The notes: a model not told the origin generated them from the letters alone. Numbered from the stretch's first letter, positions 15,619-23,636 are shown. The stretch: DNA of 64,000 nucleotides from Streptomyces sp. A012304 (GCF_026008495.1 NZ_BQUN01000057.1:233344-297343), one strand, 5' to 3'. Numbers and translations: made by a program.

Positions 15619-15624
15619 GTGCCC

Positions 15625-15900
15625 ATGGTCGATCTCCTCCTCGTCCGGCACGGCGAGACCGAGTGGTCGCGGTCCGGTCGGCACACCGGGGCGACGGACG
15701 TCCCGCTCACCGAGCACGGCCGGCAGGAGGCCGTGTATGTGTGCGCTTTCGTGAGCGTGGGTGAGCTTCGGTGTCGGCGGCCGGGGCGTGCGATGGACTT
15801 CTGGTCGAGGGGAACGGGAGTTTGTCAGACCCGGGTCGTAGTCTGCGAGCAGGTCCACGTCCGGACACCGAGGAACGTGCCGAGGCGGGACGCCGTATGA
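15625..15900 (+). pseudogene. truncated histidine phosphatase (phosphoglycerate mutase family)
   Basis: The first 36 codons (15625-15732) are a clean start of the family: [19 protein letters not shown] with the catalytic RHGE motif, then [16 protein letters not shown]. Similarity stops abruptly at 15732, and the frame continues with unrelated sequence to a stop at 15900. Intact family members have about 190-200 residues with a second catalytic His, which is absent. A deletion or recombination joined the 5' end to foreign sequence. The translated fragment could not be active. Confidence 0.75.
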
Positions 15901-15912
15901 GGGGAGCACGCC

Positions 15913-16545
15913 GTGACACGACCACCGACCGCCGCGCAGCGGCGTGTGATCGACGCCGCCGATCCGGTGACCGGGCGGCTGCGGGGCACGCAGGCGCAGC
16001 TCGCCTCGCTGGTGAGGCGGGGCCTGGCCTTCCGGCATCCGCGCCCGCCCCACGACCACTTCCTGACGTCGGCCGGACACCGTGTACGGGAGGCCGAGCC
16101 CGAGCCCGCGCCCGCGCCGCCACCCCAGGCGGAGGCGGACACCGGGGTGTTCGCGGCACGGGTCGGCGGCGAGGAGCGCCCGGACACCCGGCCCTCGCGC
16201 GCGCGGGAGGTGCACAGCGCCTGGCAGGGACTGCTGGAGCTGCGCCGGATGACCAACCCGGACGGGGCGACCGACCGGCCGTGCGGCTGGGAGCGGACAC
16301 ATCTCGTGCAGGCCGCCGCGCTCGCTCTGGAGGCGGCCGGGCACCGCCCCGCCGGACCGGACGGCGGCGACGGCTACCGGGTGCGGGCGACCCCGCAGCC
16401 GGAGGCCGTCGCGGTGCGCGGACCCGACGACGGGACCCGGCCGGCCTGCGCGGCGACCCTGGAGAAGGCGGGCTGGCAGGTCGGCGAGCACACCGATCCA
16501 CGAGACAGGGAGCGCTATCTACTGGCTTCCCCGCGCCGGGCCTGA
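15913..16545 (+). CDS. hypothetical protein, possible winged helix at N-terminus
   Basis: This 210-residue protein starts at GTG 15913, with GGGGAGCAC just upstream. The N-terminal 55 residues (TAAQRRVIDAADPVTGRL, then LASLVRRGLAFRH and FLTSAGHRVREAE) look like a small winged-helix domain. A Pro/Glu/Ala linker follows, then a segment EVHSAWQGLLELRRMT. The C-terminus contains a repeated motif AALALEAAGHRPAGPD / AATLEKAGWQVGEHTD. No catalytic motif was recognised. It is 12 nt after the truncated phosphatase frame and upstream of the thioesterase on the same strand. Confidence 0.65.
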   Translation: MTRPPTAAQRRVIDAADPVTGRLRGTQAQLASLVRRGLAFRHPRPPHDHFLTSAGHRVREAEPEPAPAPPPQAEADTGVFAARVGGEERPDTRPSRAREVHSAWQGLLELRRMTNPDGATDRPCGWERTHLVQAAALALEAAGHRPAGPDGGDGYRVRATPQPEAVAVRGPDDGTRPACAATLEKAGWQVGEHTDPRDRERYLLASPRRA

Positions 16546-16603
16546 GGGACATGCCAAGATCGGTGGAGAGGGCACCGATCCTCGTCGACGACAAGGGGAA
16601 GCA

Positions 16604-17026
16604 GTGAGCGAGCCGTTTTCCGTCCGGGTCACCGTCCGCGGGTACGAGACCGACGTGCAGGGCCACCTCAACCAGGCCGTCTACATCAACTACGCGGAAC
16701 ACGCCCGCTGGTCGCTGCTCCAGGCCGCGGGCATCACCCAGGCCGGCCTGATCGGCCGGGGCATCGGTCCGGTCGCCCTGGAGACGACCATCCGCTACAA
16801 GCGCGAGCTGCTCGCCGGCGACGAGGTCGACGTGACGTGCGCCTTCACCTGGGGCCGCGGCAAGACCTTCCGCATCGAGCAGACGATCCGCAAGGCGGAC
16901 GGCACGGTCGCGGCCGAACTGACCGCCGTCGGCGGGCTGCTGGACCTGAAGGAGCGCAGGATGGTCACCGACCCGCAGGACTACTTCAAGGAACTCGCCT
17001 CGAACCCCGCCCTGTTCGGTCTCTAG
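16604..17026 (+). CDS. hotdog-fold acyl-CoA thioesterase
   Basis: This 140-residue single-hotdog protein is of the 4-hydroxybenzoyl-CoA thioesterase/YbgC type. The N-terminal motif RGYETDVQGHLNQAVYINYAEHAR holds the expected Asp (ETDxxGHLN) that takes part in catalysis. The pattern continues with TTIRYKRELLAGDEVDVTC and IEQTIRKADGTVAAELTAVGGLLDL. It hydrolyses small acyl-CoA thioesters in the cytosol; the acyl group is unknown. It starts at GTG 16604 behind AAGGGGAAG. Its stop lies 6 bp before the first IS-end repeat. Confidence 0.87.
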   Translation: MSEPFSVRVTVRGYETDVQGHLNQAVYINYAEHARWSLLQAAGITQAGLIGRGIGPVALETTIRYKRELLAGDEVDVTCAFTWGRGKTFRIEQTIRKADGTVAAELTAVGGLLDLKERRMVTDPQDYFKELASNPALFGL

Positions 17027-17031
17027 TGCCG

Positions 17032-17052
17032 CATCAGGCAACGTTCGCCCTG
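17032..17052. repeat. IS630-type transposase 3'-end repeat, left copy
   Basis: This 21-bp sequence (CATCAGGCA-ACGTTCGCCCTG) recurs at 17791-17811 with one mismatch in the same orientation. Read on the minus strand it encodes the last residues NRANVA-stop of an IS630-type transposase. The two copies bracket the isomerase gene. Confidence 0.7.
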
Positions 17053-17086
17053 TTCGTGCGGCAAGTCCCGCGTGGTTGGTGGGCTG

Positions 17087-17092
17087 TATCTT
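17087..17092 (+). promoter_or_regulatory. -10 box of the mycothiol-type isomerase gene
   Basis: TATCTT lies 6 nt before GTG 17099 with no ribosome site between, which predicts a leaderless transcript. Confidence 0.4.
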
Positions 17093-17098
17093 GGCGCC

Positions 17099-17785
17099 GT
17101 GGATTATCTGGTTGAACTTCGGCGTGAACTGGATGCGTTCGGCGCCGTGCTGGATGGTGATTTGTCGGCTCCGGTCGAGCACTGCGGCAATTGGAGGCTG
17201 GTGGATCTGGCCGTACACATGGGAGCGGGGAACCTGTGGGTCGTCGCGGCGGTGCAGGAGGGGCATGGCGATAGCTATGACGAGGATGCCGCGCCCCGTG
17301 ACCGGGCTGGCCTCAAAGCTTGGTATGCCGAGACGGCGGACGCGCTAATGCAGGCCCTGTCGGTTGACCCCTCGACCGAGGCGTGGACATTCTTCCCGCC
17401 ACACACAGTCGGATTTTGGCGTCGGCGCCGCAGTCAGGAGACGCTGATGCACCGGTGGGACGCCGAGCACGCGCTCGGCTCGACGACACCGATGGATCCG
17501 GCACTCGCCGCCGACGGTGTCGCCGAGGTCTTCGACACCATGGCCCTCCGCATGATCTCCAAGGGGGCCGCCACCTGTCCCGGGCAGGCCGTGCGGATCA
17601 CCGCCACAGATTCTGGCCGCTGTTGGACTTATGGGACCGGTGAGCCGATCGCGGAGGTCTCGGGCATTGCTGAGGACCTGCTGCTGATGCTGTGGGGGCG
17701 CAAGCCTCGGGATACCGGATCGGTGACCTGGGCTGGGGACCGCGAGGTGGGGTTGGGCGTGCTGGCCGGGCCGCTGGTCCCCTGA
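17099..17785 (+). CDS. maleylpyruvate isomerase-family mycothiol-dependent enzyme
   Basis: This 228-residue member of the MDMPI/DinB_2-like four-helix family is common in actinomycetes. Landmarks are CGNWRLVDLAVHMGAGN near residue 35 (with the metal-binding His), LMHRWDAEHALG with the second His region, and a C-terminal SCP2-like lobe ending LMLWGRKP. Members use mycothiol as a thiol cofactor; the substrate is unknown. The 5' part has visibly lower GC and more T/A third positions than its neighbours. The gene is bracketed by IS630-type end repeats, so acquisition by transfer is likely. Confidence 0.8.
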   Translation: MDYLVELRRELDAFGAVLDGDLSAPVEHCGNWRLVDLAVHMGAGNLWVVAAVQEGHGDSYDEDAAPRDRAGLKAWYAETADALMQALSVDPSTEAWTFFPPHTVGFWRRRRSQETLMHRWDAEHALGSTTPMDPALAADGVAEVFDTMALRMISKGAATCPGQAVRITATDSGRCWTYGTGEPIAEVSGIAEDLLLMLWGRKPRDTGSVTWAGDREVGLGVLAGPLVP

Positions 17786-17790
17786 CGTGA

Positions 17791-17811
17791 CATCAGGCGA
17801 CGTTCGCCCTG
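17791..17811. repeat. IS630-type transposase 3'-end repeat, right copy
   Basis: This copy matches 17032-17052 at 20 of 21 bases. It is the 3' end of the longer transposase remnant that follows. Confidence 0.7.
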
Positions 17812-17940
17812 GTGACGACTTCGCGTAGGCGCCGATCGTTGGCGTGCTTGTTCCGCCAGATGATGTAGCGGCGGATCATGCTGCCCTGCTCCTTGTGGCT
17901 GGCGTGGTCGGTGCTGTCGAGGTCCCGGATTCCGGGCCAC
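17793..17940 (-). pseudogene. 3' remnant of an IS630-family transposase
   Basis: Read on the minus strand, the last 49 codons before the TGA (17793-17795) encode HKEQGSMIRRYIIWRNKHA and end in VVTRANVA. This is the conserved C-terminus of IS630-family transposases in Streptomyces. The catalytic DDE part is absent, and upstream sequence changes character near 17940. It is a dead fragment that marks a former insertion next to the isomerase gene. Confidence 0.75.
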
Positions 17941-17997
17941 CGAGCAGGGCCGCGGTGAGGGCGGCGGCGGTGAGCAGGGGGAGTGCTGAAGCCTCAC
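17941..17997 (-). pseudogene. orphan start of a disrupted secreted protein
   Basis: A near-perfect ribosome site AAGGAGG (18005-18011) lies 7 nt before GTG 17997. The first codons read VRLQHSPCS, but the hydrophobic signal-peptide-like sequence (LPLLTAAALTAALLGG) is in a different frame. The reading is interrupted at the transposase remnant. This looks like the 5' end of a secreted-protein gene cut by the insertion and frameshifted. Confidence 0.4.
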
Positions 17998-18038
17998 CCG
18001 CTCGCCTCCTTCGGTGAATCAAGACATGCCGCGGCTAT

Positions 18039-19133
18039 TCAGACGAGCCGCTTACGGCCCCAGAAGAAGAGGAAGGCCACGACGCCGGCGGTCAGGGCGA
18101 ACAGAATCGACGACCCGAACCACTGCATCCCACTCATCTGCGAGAGGGGAAGGTAATCCACCGACGCGCCGACGACGTCCGCCTTCTTCATGCACAGGTC
18201 AGTGCCCTGGTCCGACAGTGTTTCCGTGCACGTGTTCAAGTCGAGCAATTTTCCACTGCCGGTGACATACGAGGCATCGACCTGAGCCGCGGTGCGGGGC
18301 ACCTCCGGGAACGTGATCAGGGAGCCGGGGCTCACAGGCTTGCTGGTGACCGTGACGGCGTTGCCCAACGACGGCGTGAAGTGGCCCCAGACGGACTGGA
18401 GGGCGGCGGTGAAACCGAGGGTCACGACCATGGCCACCAGCGTGCGGCGCAGCACCGCACCGATCAACACCCCGCCGAACACGGAGAGGAGGGTGAGGGC
18501 GACGGGCACCGGGCCCGTGGTGTTGAAGAAGTCCTTGGAGGTCCAGTCAATGCCCCCGTAGTGGGACTTGATGGGGTTCCACCACCAGGCGAACACAACC
18601 GACAGCGTGACCGTGCTCACCACAACCACCAGCCCGGCCAGCCCCAGCTTCGTGGCGAGCCAGCGGTTGCGGCTCGCGGACTGGGCGGCGATCAGCTTGG
18701 ACGTTCCGCTCTCCAGGTCGCCCGCGAGCAGCGGAGCGCCGAGGAGGACACCGAGCATGATGGGTATCGCCGTGAGACCGGTGGTGACGGAACCGAACGC
18801 GTCGACGTACGGCTCGAACTCCGTGTCCGCGTCGCCGAGGGCCTTGGCGGGGAAGCCGTAGGCGTCGAGGAAGTCCATCATCTGGCCGCGCTGGTAGGCG
18901 ATCCAGACCGCGCAGAGCGCGGTGGCGGCGATGATGGTCCAGAACGCGGCCCGGTGCTGGCGCCAGACCAGCCAGGTCATGCCGCTCAGGCGGGGGCGCC
19001 GGGTGGGAGCCGTGGTGGTCGTGGTCCTGGCCCCGTGCCTGGGTCCGCTCTTGGAACCGTTCATTGTCCCGTTCATCGTCCGGTTCGTCGTTCCGTTCTT
19101 TCCGTCGATCGAGGGGCCGGTGAAAGTGCTCAT
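18039..19133 (-). CDS. ABC transporter permease (YtrC/D-like ABC-2 type)
   Basis: This 364-residue membrane protein begins with a hydrophilic 45-residue tail rich in Asn, Thr and Gly (NGTMNGSKSG). The first helix comes after LVWRQHRAAFW. Further membrane segments include TGLTAIPIMLGVLLGAPLLAG, LVVVVSTVTLSVVFAWWW, LTLLSVFGGVLIGAVL and SSILFALTAGVVAFLFFWG. The motif LAGDLESGTSKLI is typical of ABC-2 permeases in actinomycetes. It overlaps the ATPase gene by 4 bp. The exported substrate is unknown; the GntR/YtrA arrangement is known in B. subtilis and Streptomyces for stress-related exporters. Confidence 0.87.
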   Translation of the reverse strand: MSTFTGPSIDGKNGTTNRTMNGTMNGSKSGPRHGARTTTTTAPTRRPRLSGMTWLVWRQHRAAFWTIIAATALCAVWIAYQRGQMMDFLDAYGFPAKALGDADTEFEPYVDAFGSVTTGLTAIPIMLGVLLGAPLLAGDLESGTSKLIAAQSASRNRWLATKLGLAGLVVVVSTVTLSVVFAWWWNPIKSHYGGIDWTSKDFFNTTGPVPVALTLLSVFGGVLIGAVLRRTLVAMVVTLGFTAALQSVWGHFTPSLGNAVTVTSKPVSPGSLITFPEVPRTAAQVDASYVTGSGKLLDLNTCTETLSDQGTDLCMKKADVVGASVDYLPLSQMSGMQWFGSSILFALTAGVVAFLFFWGRKRLV

Positions 19134-20074
19134 GCCGCCACCGTCCCGGTGCCGAACGCCTGGCCCTGGACCTGGGCGGTGGGGGTGATCAGCGGTGGCG
19201 CGTCGGGTGAGCGGAGATAGGCGAGCAGGAGTTCCTCCATGCTCGGGGCGGTCACCTCCCAGGGGCCGGTGACCGGGCCCTCCGGGCGGATGAGCGCGGT
19301 GAACTGCCGCCCGCTGGTCCGGGCCTCGACGAGGGTGTGATACCCGAGGGCGGCAGGCAGGCGATCGCCCTCCCTGGCCCCGGTGACCACGGCGTGCACG
19401 GTCATCAGCTCGTCCACGTCACCGGCGAGGCGCACTCCGCCGTCGGAGACGACGAGGAGGAAGTCGCACACGTTCTCCAGTTCGGCGAGGACGTGGGTGG
19501 ACATCACCACGGTCGTGCCGCGCTCGCCGGCCTCGGCGAGGAGGGTGCCCATGATTTCGTGGCGCACGACCGGGTCCAGGTCGGACATCGGCTCGTCGAG
19601 CAGCAGCAGGTCGGGGCGTTTGCCGAAGGCGAGGGCGACAGCGACGCGGGTGCGCTGGCCACCGGAGAGGGTGCCGATCTTCGCGTCGAAGGGCACACGG
19701 CCCGCGCGGACGATGTCCTCGGCGACGCGCTGGTCCCAGCCGGGGTTCAGCTCCCGCCCCAGCCGCAGGGTCTCCGCCACGGTGAAGCGACGGAACAGCG
19801 GCTTCTCCTGCGCGAGGAAGGCCGTACGCAGACCGGACTCCACCGAGCCCGGCGCCTCGCCGAACAGACTGAGCGAGCCCTGCGTCGGCTCCAGGACATG
19901 GGCCGCGATGTTCAGCAGCGTGGTCTTGCCCGCCCCATTGGGGCCGACCAGCCCACAGATCCTTCCCGCCGGAAGCCGGAAGGTGCAGTCCCTCAGCGCC
20001 CAGCCCCGCCGGTAACGCATCCCCAGCCCGCGCGCCTCGAGCGCCGGCTCCCCCGCATACATGACGTCACTCAC
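19130..20074 (-). CDS. ABC transporter ATP-binding protein
   Basis: This 314-residue ATPase has Walker A GPNGAGKTTLLNIAA, Q-loop region LAQEKPLFRR, signature LSGGQRTRVAVALAF, Walker B DLLLLDEPMSDLD and the switch His in VMSTHVLAELE. A C-terminal 100-residue extension (HTLVEARTSGRQFTALIRPEG) resembles the regulatory tail of drug or lantibiotic exporters. Its start overlaps the GntR stop by 8 bp, so regulator, ATPase and permease form one operon. Confidence 0.92.
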   Translation of the reverse strand: MSDVMYAGEPALEARGLGMRYRRGWALRDCTFRLPAGRICGLVGPNGAGKTTLLNIAAHVLEPTQGSLSLFGEAPGSVESGLRTAFLAQEKPLFRRFTVAETLRLGRELNPGWDQRVAEDIVRAGRVPFDAKIGTLSGGQRTRVAVALAFGKRPDLLLLDEPMSDLDPVVRHEIMGTLLAEAGERGTTVVMSTHVLAELENVCDFLLVVSDGGVRLAGDVDELMTVHAVVTGAREGDRLPAALGYHTLVEARTSGRQFTALIRPEGPVTGPWEVTAPSMEELLLAYLRSPDAPPLITPTAQVQGQAFGTGTVAA

Positions 20075-20519
20075 TTGTACTCCTGGTTGTCGTGGCCCCC
20101 GTGACCGCCCCGGTCCCGTGGGCGTACTGCTGCTCCAGCGCCGACGCGACCAGCGCGGCCACGTCCTCCTGCTCCAGACCGGCCCCTGCCGCCTTCGACA
20201 TCCACGCCACCAGCTCCGCGTACAGCGGCGAGTCGGTGCCCGTCTCGGGGCGGCCCAACGTGCGGCGTACGAAGGTGCCCTGGCCCGGTCGCGGTTCGAC
20301 CAGGCCCTCGCGCTCCAGCTCGCGGTACGCCTTGAGGGTGGTGTTCGGGTTGACCGCGCTCGTCTCGGCGACTTCCTTGGCGGTGGGCAGCCGGTCGCCC
20401 GGCACCAGTACGCCCAGCCGCAGGGCCTGCTTGGTCTGCTGCACGATCTGCTGGAAGGCGGGGACCCCGCTCCGCCTGTCGATGCGGTACTCCACGGCCA
20501 CCACCTCTTCCATCATCAT
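20067..20519 (-). CDS. GntR family regulator, YtrA subfamily
   Basis: This 150-residue protein has a GntR winged helix (YRIDRRSGVPAFQQIVQQTK, LRLGVLVPGDRLPTAKEVAE, NPNTTLKAYRELEREGLVE, GQGTFV) and a short C-terminal dimerisation region, as in YtrA. It is the first gene of the ABC operon. Three consecutive Met codons (20519, 20516, 20513) allow several starts; all lie within or next to a 36-bp operator palindrome. That overlap points to tight autoregulation. Confidence 0.9.
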   Translation of the reverse strand: MMMEEVVAVEYRIDRRSGVPAFQQIVQQTKQALRLGVLVPGDRLPTAKEVAETSAVNPNTTLKAYRELEREGLVEPRPGQGTFVRRTLGRPETGTDSPLYAELVAWMSKAAGAGLEQEDVAALVASALEQQYAHGTGAVTGATTTRSTSE

Positions 20520-20547
20520 TCCACTACTCGATTAGTGGAATGATGAT
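20512..20547. promoter_or_regulatory. operator palindrome overlapping the ytrA start codon
   Basis: Arms ATCATCATTCCACTA (20512-20526) and TAGTGGAATGATGAT (20533-20547) are exact inverted repeats around CTCGAT. A 36-bp perfect dyad overlapping the GntR initiation codons is a strong candidate for the regulator's own binding site. Confidence 0.8.
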
Positions 20548-20818
20548 GGGAGGGAGTGGCGGCAGTTGTCAACGGGGTTCGGGAACACACCAGGAGAGAG
20601 GGAGGGCAACGACGAGACCGGAGGGGCTCGTCGGACGACGTTTCGGTGGTCAGCCGGGTTGGTCCGAGTGGAGCGGGAAGCGGCGCGCCGGTCTGCGCGG
20701 CGGGCGTCGAGCTCGCTGTCTCCGGGAAGGCGTGGCCGGTCGTACGGCATCGCCCGGCGGTGAGGATCCGGTGGCGGCGACGTAGCGGCTGCGGATCCTG
20801 GTCGGAAGAGGGGCCGTC
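20548..20818. other. gene-free intergenic region
   Basis: About 270 bp without a credible gene on either strand, between the ytrA promoter and the terminator of the deaminase operon. Only GC-rich open frames without coding character or similarity are present. Confidence 0.5.
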
Positions 20819-20848
20819 CCGGGGCGCGCGCGTCGGCGCGCGCCCCGG
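20819..20848. terminator. strong hairpin, 13-bp stem
   Basis: Arms CCGGGGCGCGCGC (20819-20831) and its exact complement (20836-20848), with loop GTCG, lie 50 bp downstream of the deaminase stop on the minus strand. Confidence 0.7.
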
Positions 20849-20898
20849 TCACGGCTTCCGGTCGAGGGCCGTCCCCCTCGACCGGAGTTCTCGGGCGC

Positions 20899-22272
20899 TC
20901 AGCCGCGCGCGGCGATGCGGGCGAGCCGCTGCGCCTCGTCCCGCGTGGCGCGGGCGATGGCGTCCTCGTCGACGGTCGACAGACGGCCGTCCTCGACGAT
21001 CTGACGGCCGTTCACGAAGGAGGCCGTGACGGGTGCCGCCGCGCCGAAGACCAGCGCGGTCACCGGGTCGGCGATGGAGGCGTGGGCCAGGGTGTCCAGC
21101 TTCCACAGCACGAGGTCGGCGAGCTTGCCCGGCTCCAGGGAGCCGATCTCGCCCGCGCGGCCGAGGACCTGGGCGCCTCCGTAGGTGCCGAGCCGCAGTG
21201 CCTGACGGGCGTTCAGGGCGGCCTCGCGGTGGGCGCCGAGGCGGTTGATGAGGAGCGCGTTGCGCAGCTCGGTGTGCAGTTCGCCCGACTCGTTGGACGC
21301 GGTGCCGTCGACGCCGAGGCCCACGGGGACGCCGGCCGCGAGCATGTCGGGGACCCGGGCGATGCCCGCCGCGAGCCGGGCGTTGGACGACGGGCAGTGC
21401 GCGACACCCGTCCTGGTGCGGGCGAAGGCCTCGATGTCGGAGTCGTTCATGTGGACGCAGTGCGCCATCCACACGTCCTCGCCGAGCCAGCCCGTGGACT
21501 CGAAGTAGTCGGTCGGGCCCATGCCGAACAGTTCGTGGCAGAACTTCTCCTCCTCGACCGTCTCCGAGCCGTGGGTGTGCAGCCGCACCCCGAGCCGGCG
21601 CGCCAGCTCGGCGCCCTCACGGAGCAGTTCGGTGGAGACGGAGAACGGCGAGCACGGGGCGACGGCGACCTGCGTCATCGCGCCGGAGGAGGGGTCGTGG
21701 TGCCGGCGTACGGTCTCCTCGGTGGCGGCGAGGGCGCCTTCGAGGGTCTCCACGGCGAAGTCCGGGGGCAGGCCGCCGTCCTTCTCGCTGCGGTCCATGG
21801 AGCCGCGGGCGAGGGTGAAGCGGACGCCCATGTCGCGGGCGGCGCCGATGATCGCGCCGGAGAGGTCGCCGGAGCCCTCCGGGAAGACGTAGTGGTGGTC
21901 CATGGCGGTGGTGACGCCGCCGCGGGCCATCATCGCGAGCGAGCCCTGCGCCGCCGCGCGGACCATCGGCTCGTCGATGCGGGCCCATGTGGGGTACAGC
22001 GCGACCAGCCAGTCGAAGAGGTTGTGGTCCGTGGCCAGGCCCCGGGTGATCCACTGGTAGAAGTGGTGGTGGGTGTTGACCAGACCGGGGGTCACCAGGT
22101 GCCCGGTGGCGTCGATGCGGCGTACGACGTTCTCCAGGCCCTCGGGGGCCCGGCCCGCGCCGACCGACTCGATCAGGTTGTCCGCGAGGACCACGTGACC
22201 CGAGGGGTGCTCGGTGTCCTGCGCGTCCACGGTCGCGATCGCCGCGTTCTCGATGACGATGCGCTGAGCCAT
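20899..22272 (-). CDS. 8-oxoguanine deaminase / amidohydrolase
   Basis: This 457-residue amidohydrolase has the metal-binding NTHHHFYQ motif, HTHGSETVEEE, the late histidine in MAHCVHMN and GVDGTASNESGEL. The pattern RGLATDHNLFDWL is typical of 8-oxoguanine deaminases, which convert 8-oxoguanine to urate. It ends an operon-like minus-strand series after uricase, so its product feeds directly into that enzyme. It may also act on guanine or related purines; the substrate is inferred from context and motif. ATG 22272 is preceded by a GGACG-type ribosome site. Confidence 0.85.
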   Translation of the reverse strand: MAQRIVIENAAIATVDAQDTEHPSGHVVLADNLIESVGAGRAPEGLENVVRRIDATGHLVTPGLVNTHHHFYQWITRGLATDHNLFDWLVALYPTWARIDEPMVRAAAQGSLAMMARGGVTTAMDHHYVFPEGSGDLSGAIIGAARDMGVRFTLARGSMDRSEKDGGLPPDFAVETLEGALAATEETVRRHHDPSSGAMTQVAVAPCSPFSVSTELLREGAELARRLGVRLHTHGSETVEEEKFCHELFGMGPTDYFESTGWLGEDVWMAHCVHMNDSDIEAFARTRTGVAHCPSSNARLAAGIARVPDMLAAGVPVGLGVDGTASNESGELHTELRNALLINRLGAHREAALNARQALRLGTYGGAQVLGRAGEIGSLEPGKLADLVLWKLDTLAHASIADPVTALVFGAAAPVTASFVNGRQIVEDGRLSTVDEDAIARATRDEAQRLARIAARG

Positions 22273-22311
22273 CGTTCGTCCTCTGCTTTCCGTTGCTTTT
22301 CCGTGTCCGCG

Positions 22312-23229
22312 TCAGAGGTTGGTGAGGTCCACCGGGATCCTCGCCTCGCAGCCGTCCCTGAGGACGGTGGCCTCGATCAGGCCGTAGGGGCGGTCGGCGG
22401 CGAAGTAGACCTCGTTGTCGTTCTTCAGGCCGAAGGGCTCCAGGTCCACCAGGAAGTGGTGCTTGTTGGGGAGGGAGAAGCGGACCTCGTCGATGTCGTC
22501 GAGGTTGTCGATGATGCGGGCGCCCATGGCGTAGAGGGTCTGCTGGAGCGAGAGCGAGTACGTCTCCGCGAAGGCCTGGAGCAAGTGCCGCTTGACCTGC
22601 TCGTAGGACGCGTTCCAGTCGGGCGCCGCCTGCTCGTCGTCGGTCCAGTGGAAGCGCCAGCGGCCGGAGACCTCGGTGGCCAGGACGCGGTCGTAGGCCT
22701 CGGGCAGTGTCGTGTACTTGTCCTTGACGTAGCCCCAGAACTCGGAGTCTGTCGAGTTCATCACGACCAGGTCCTTGAGCCCGGAGACCACCTCCCAGGA
22801 GGAGCCGTCGTAGGTGATCTGCGTCAGCCGCGTCTCCTGGCCCTTGCGGACGAAGGAGTGGGCGCCCGGCTTGGCGTGCTCGATCCGCTCCCAGGCGTAC
22901 TCCTCGATCCGGATCCGGGCCCGGTGGATCGGCTCCTGGCTGGTCACGAAGTGGCGGGCGAGGTGGATGCCGAACTGCTCGGCGGACTCGATGCCGTACT
23001 CCTTGGCGAACGCGTACACCGTGTTCTTGGTGGTGTCGGTCGGCAGGACGTTGGCGTTGGAGCCGGAGTAGTGGACCTCCTCCATGTCGCCGCTCAGCGA
23101 CACGGAGACGTTGAGGTCCTTGATGTGGTGGGTGGCGCCGTCCCGCGTGATCCTGACGACCCGGTTCTCGGCCTTGCCGTACTGGTTCTGTCCCAGCACC
23201 GGGCGGGCGGGTCGGGGATTGACGGTCAT
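22312..23229 (-). CDS. uricase (factor-independent urate hydroxylase)
   Basis: This 305-residue enzyme carries the uricase landmarks GQNQYGKAENRVV with the catalytic lysine, VLPTDTTKNTVYAFAKE with the catalytic threonine, HFVTSQEPIHRARI and LPNKHHFLVDLEPFG with the active-site His. It oxidises urate to 5-hydroxyisourate with O2, releasing H2O2, without a cofactor. The ATG at 23229 is 2 bp downstream of the HIU hydrolase stop, and a long upstream open frame belongs to no gene. Gene order is that of a urate-to-allantoin operon. Confidence 0.95.
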   Translation of the reverse strand: MTVNPRPARPVLGQNQYGKAENRVVRITRDGATHHIKDLNVSVSLSGDMEEVHYSGSNANVLPTDTTKNTVYAFAKEYGIESAEQFGIHLARHFVTSQEPIHRARIRIEEYAWERIEHAKPGAHSFVRKGQETRLTQITYDGSSWEVVSGLKDLVVMNSTDSEFWGYVKDKYTTLPEAYDRVLATEVSGRWRFHWTDDEQAAPDWNASYEQVKRHLLQAFAETYSLSLQQTLYAMGARIIDNLDDIDEVRFSLPNKHHFLVDLEPFGLKNDNEVYFAADRPYGLIEATVLRDGCEARIPVDLTNL

Positions 23230-23231
23230 AG

Positions 23232-23633
23232 CTAGCTCCCTCGGTATACGGAGTAGCCGAACGGGTTGAGCAGCAGCGGCACGTGGTAGTGCTCCCCCGG
23301 TCGCACGGCGAAGGTCACCGCCACCTCGGGGAAGAACACGGCGCCGCTGTCCCGGTTCGCGGGGGCGTCCTGCTGCGCCTCGGCTCGGTTCTTCGCGGGC
23401 TTCTGGAAGTACGCCTCGACGGCGAAGTCGAGCCGTACGTGGGTGGTCCCCTCCGGCAGGGCCGGGAGGTCCTTGCACCGCCCGTCCGCGTCGGTCGCGG
23501 AGCCGCCGAGCGCCCGCCAGTCCGCCTCGCGCCCCGAGCGGGCGAGGAGGTGGACGGCGACGCCCCGGGCGGGGCGGCCGACGGAGGTGTCCAAAATGTG
23601 CGTGGACACGGATGCGGTGGTGCCGGTGCTCAT
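23232..23633 (-). CDS. 5-hydroxyisourate hydrolase (transthyretin-like)
   Basis: This 133-residue protein of the TLP/HIUase family starts STHILDTSVGRPARGVAV. It continues with the conserved KDLPALPEGTTHVRLDF and ends with the diagnostic C-terminal YRGS. The Arg of VRLDF and the His at THILD are the expected active-site residues. It hydrolyses 5-hydroxyisourate to OHCU. Located between the OHCU decarboxylase and uricase genes with 2-3 bp gaps, so it is cotranscribed. Confidence 0.95.
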   Translation of the reverse strand: MSTGTTASVSTHILDTSVGRPARGVAVHLLARSGREADWRALGGSATDADGRCKDLPALPEGTTHVRLDFAVEAYFQKPAKNRAEAQQDAPANRDSGAVFFPEVAVTFAVRPGEHYHVPLLLNPFGYSVYRGS

Positions 23634-23636
23634 GTC

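Noticed and set aside
20556..21029. Possible gene in the intergenic region after ytrA
   Set aside because: Arg/Gly/Ser-rich frames without ribosome site, codon pattern or motif; extends into the deaminase gene.
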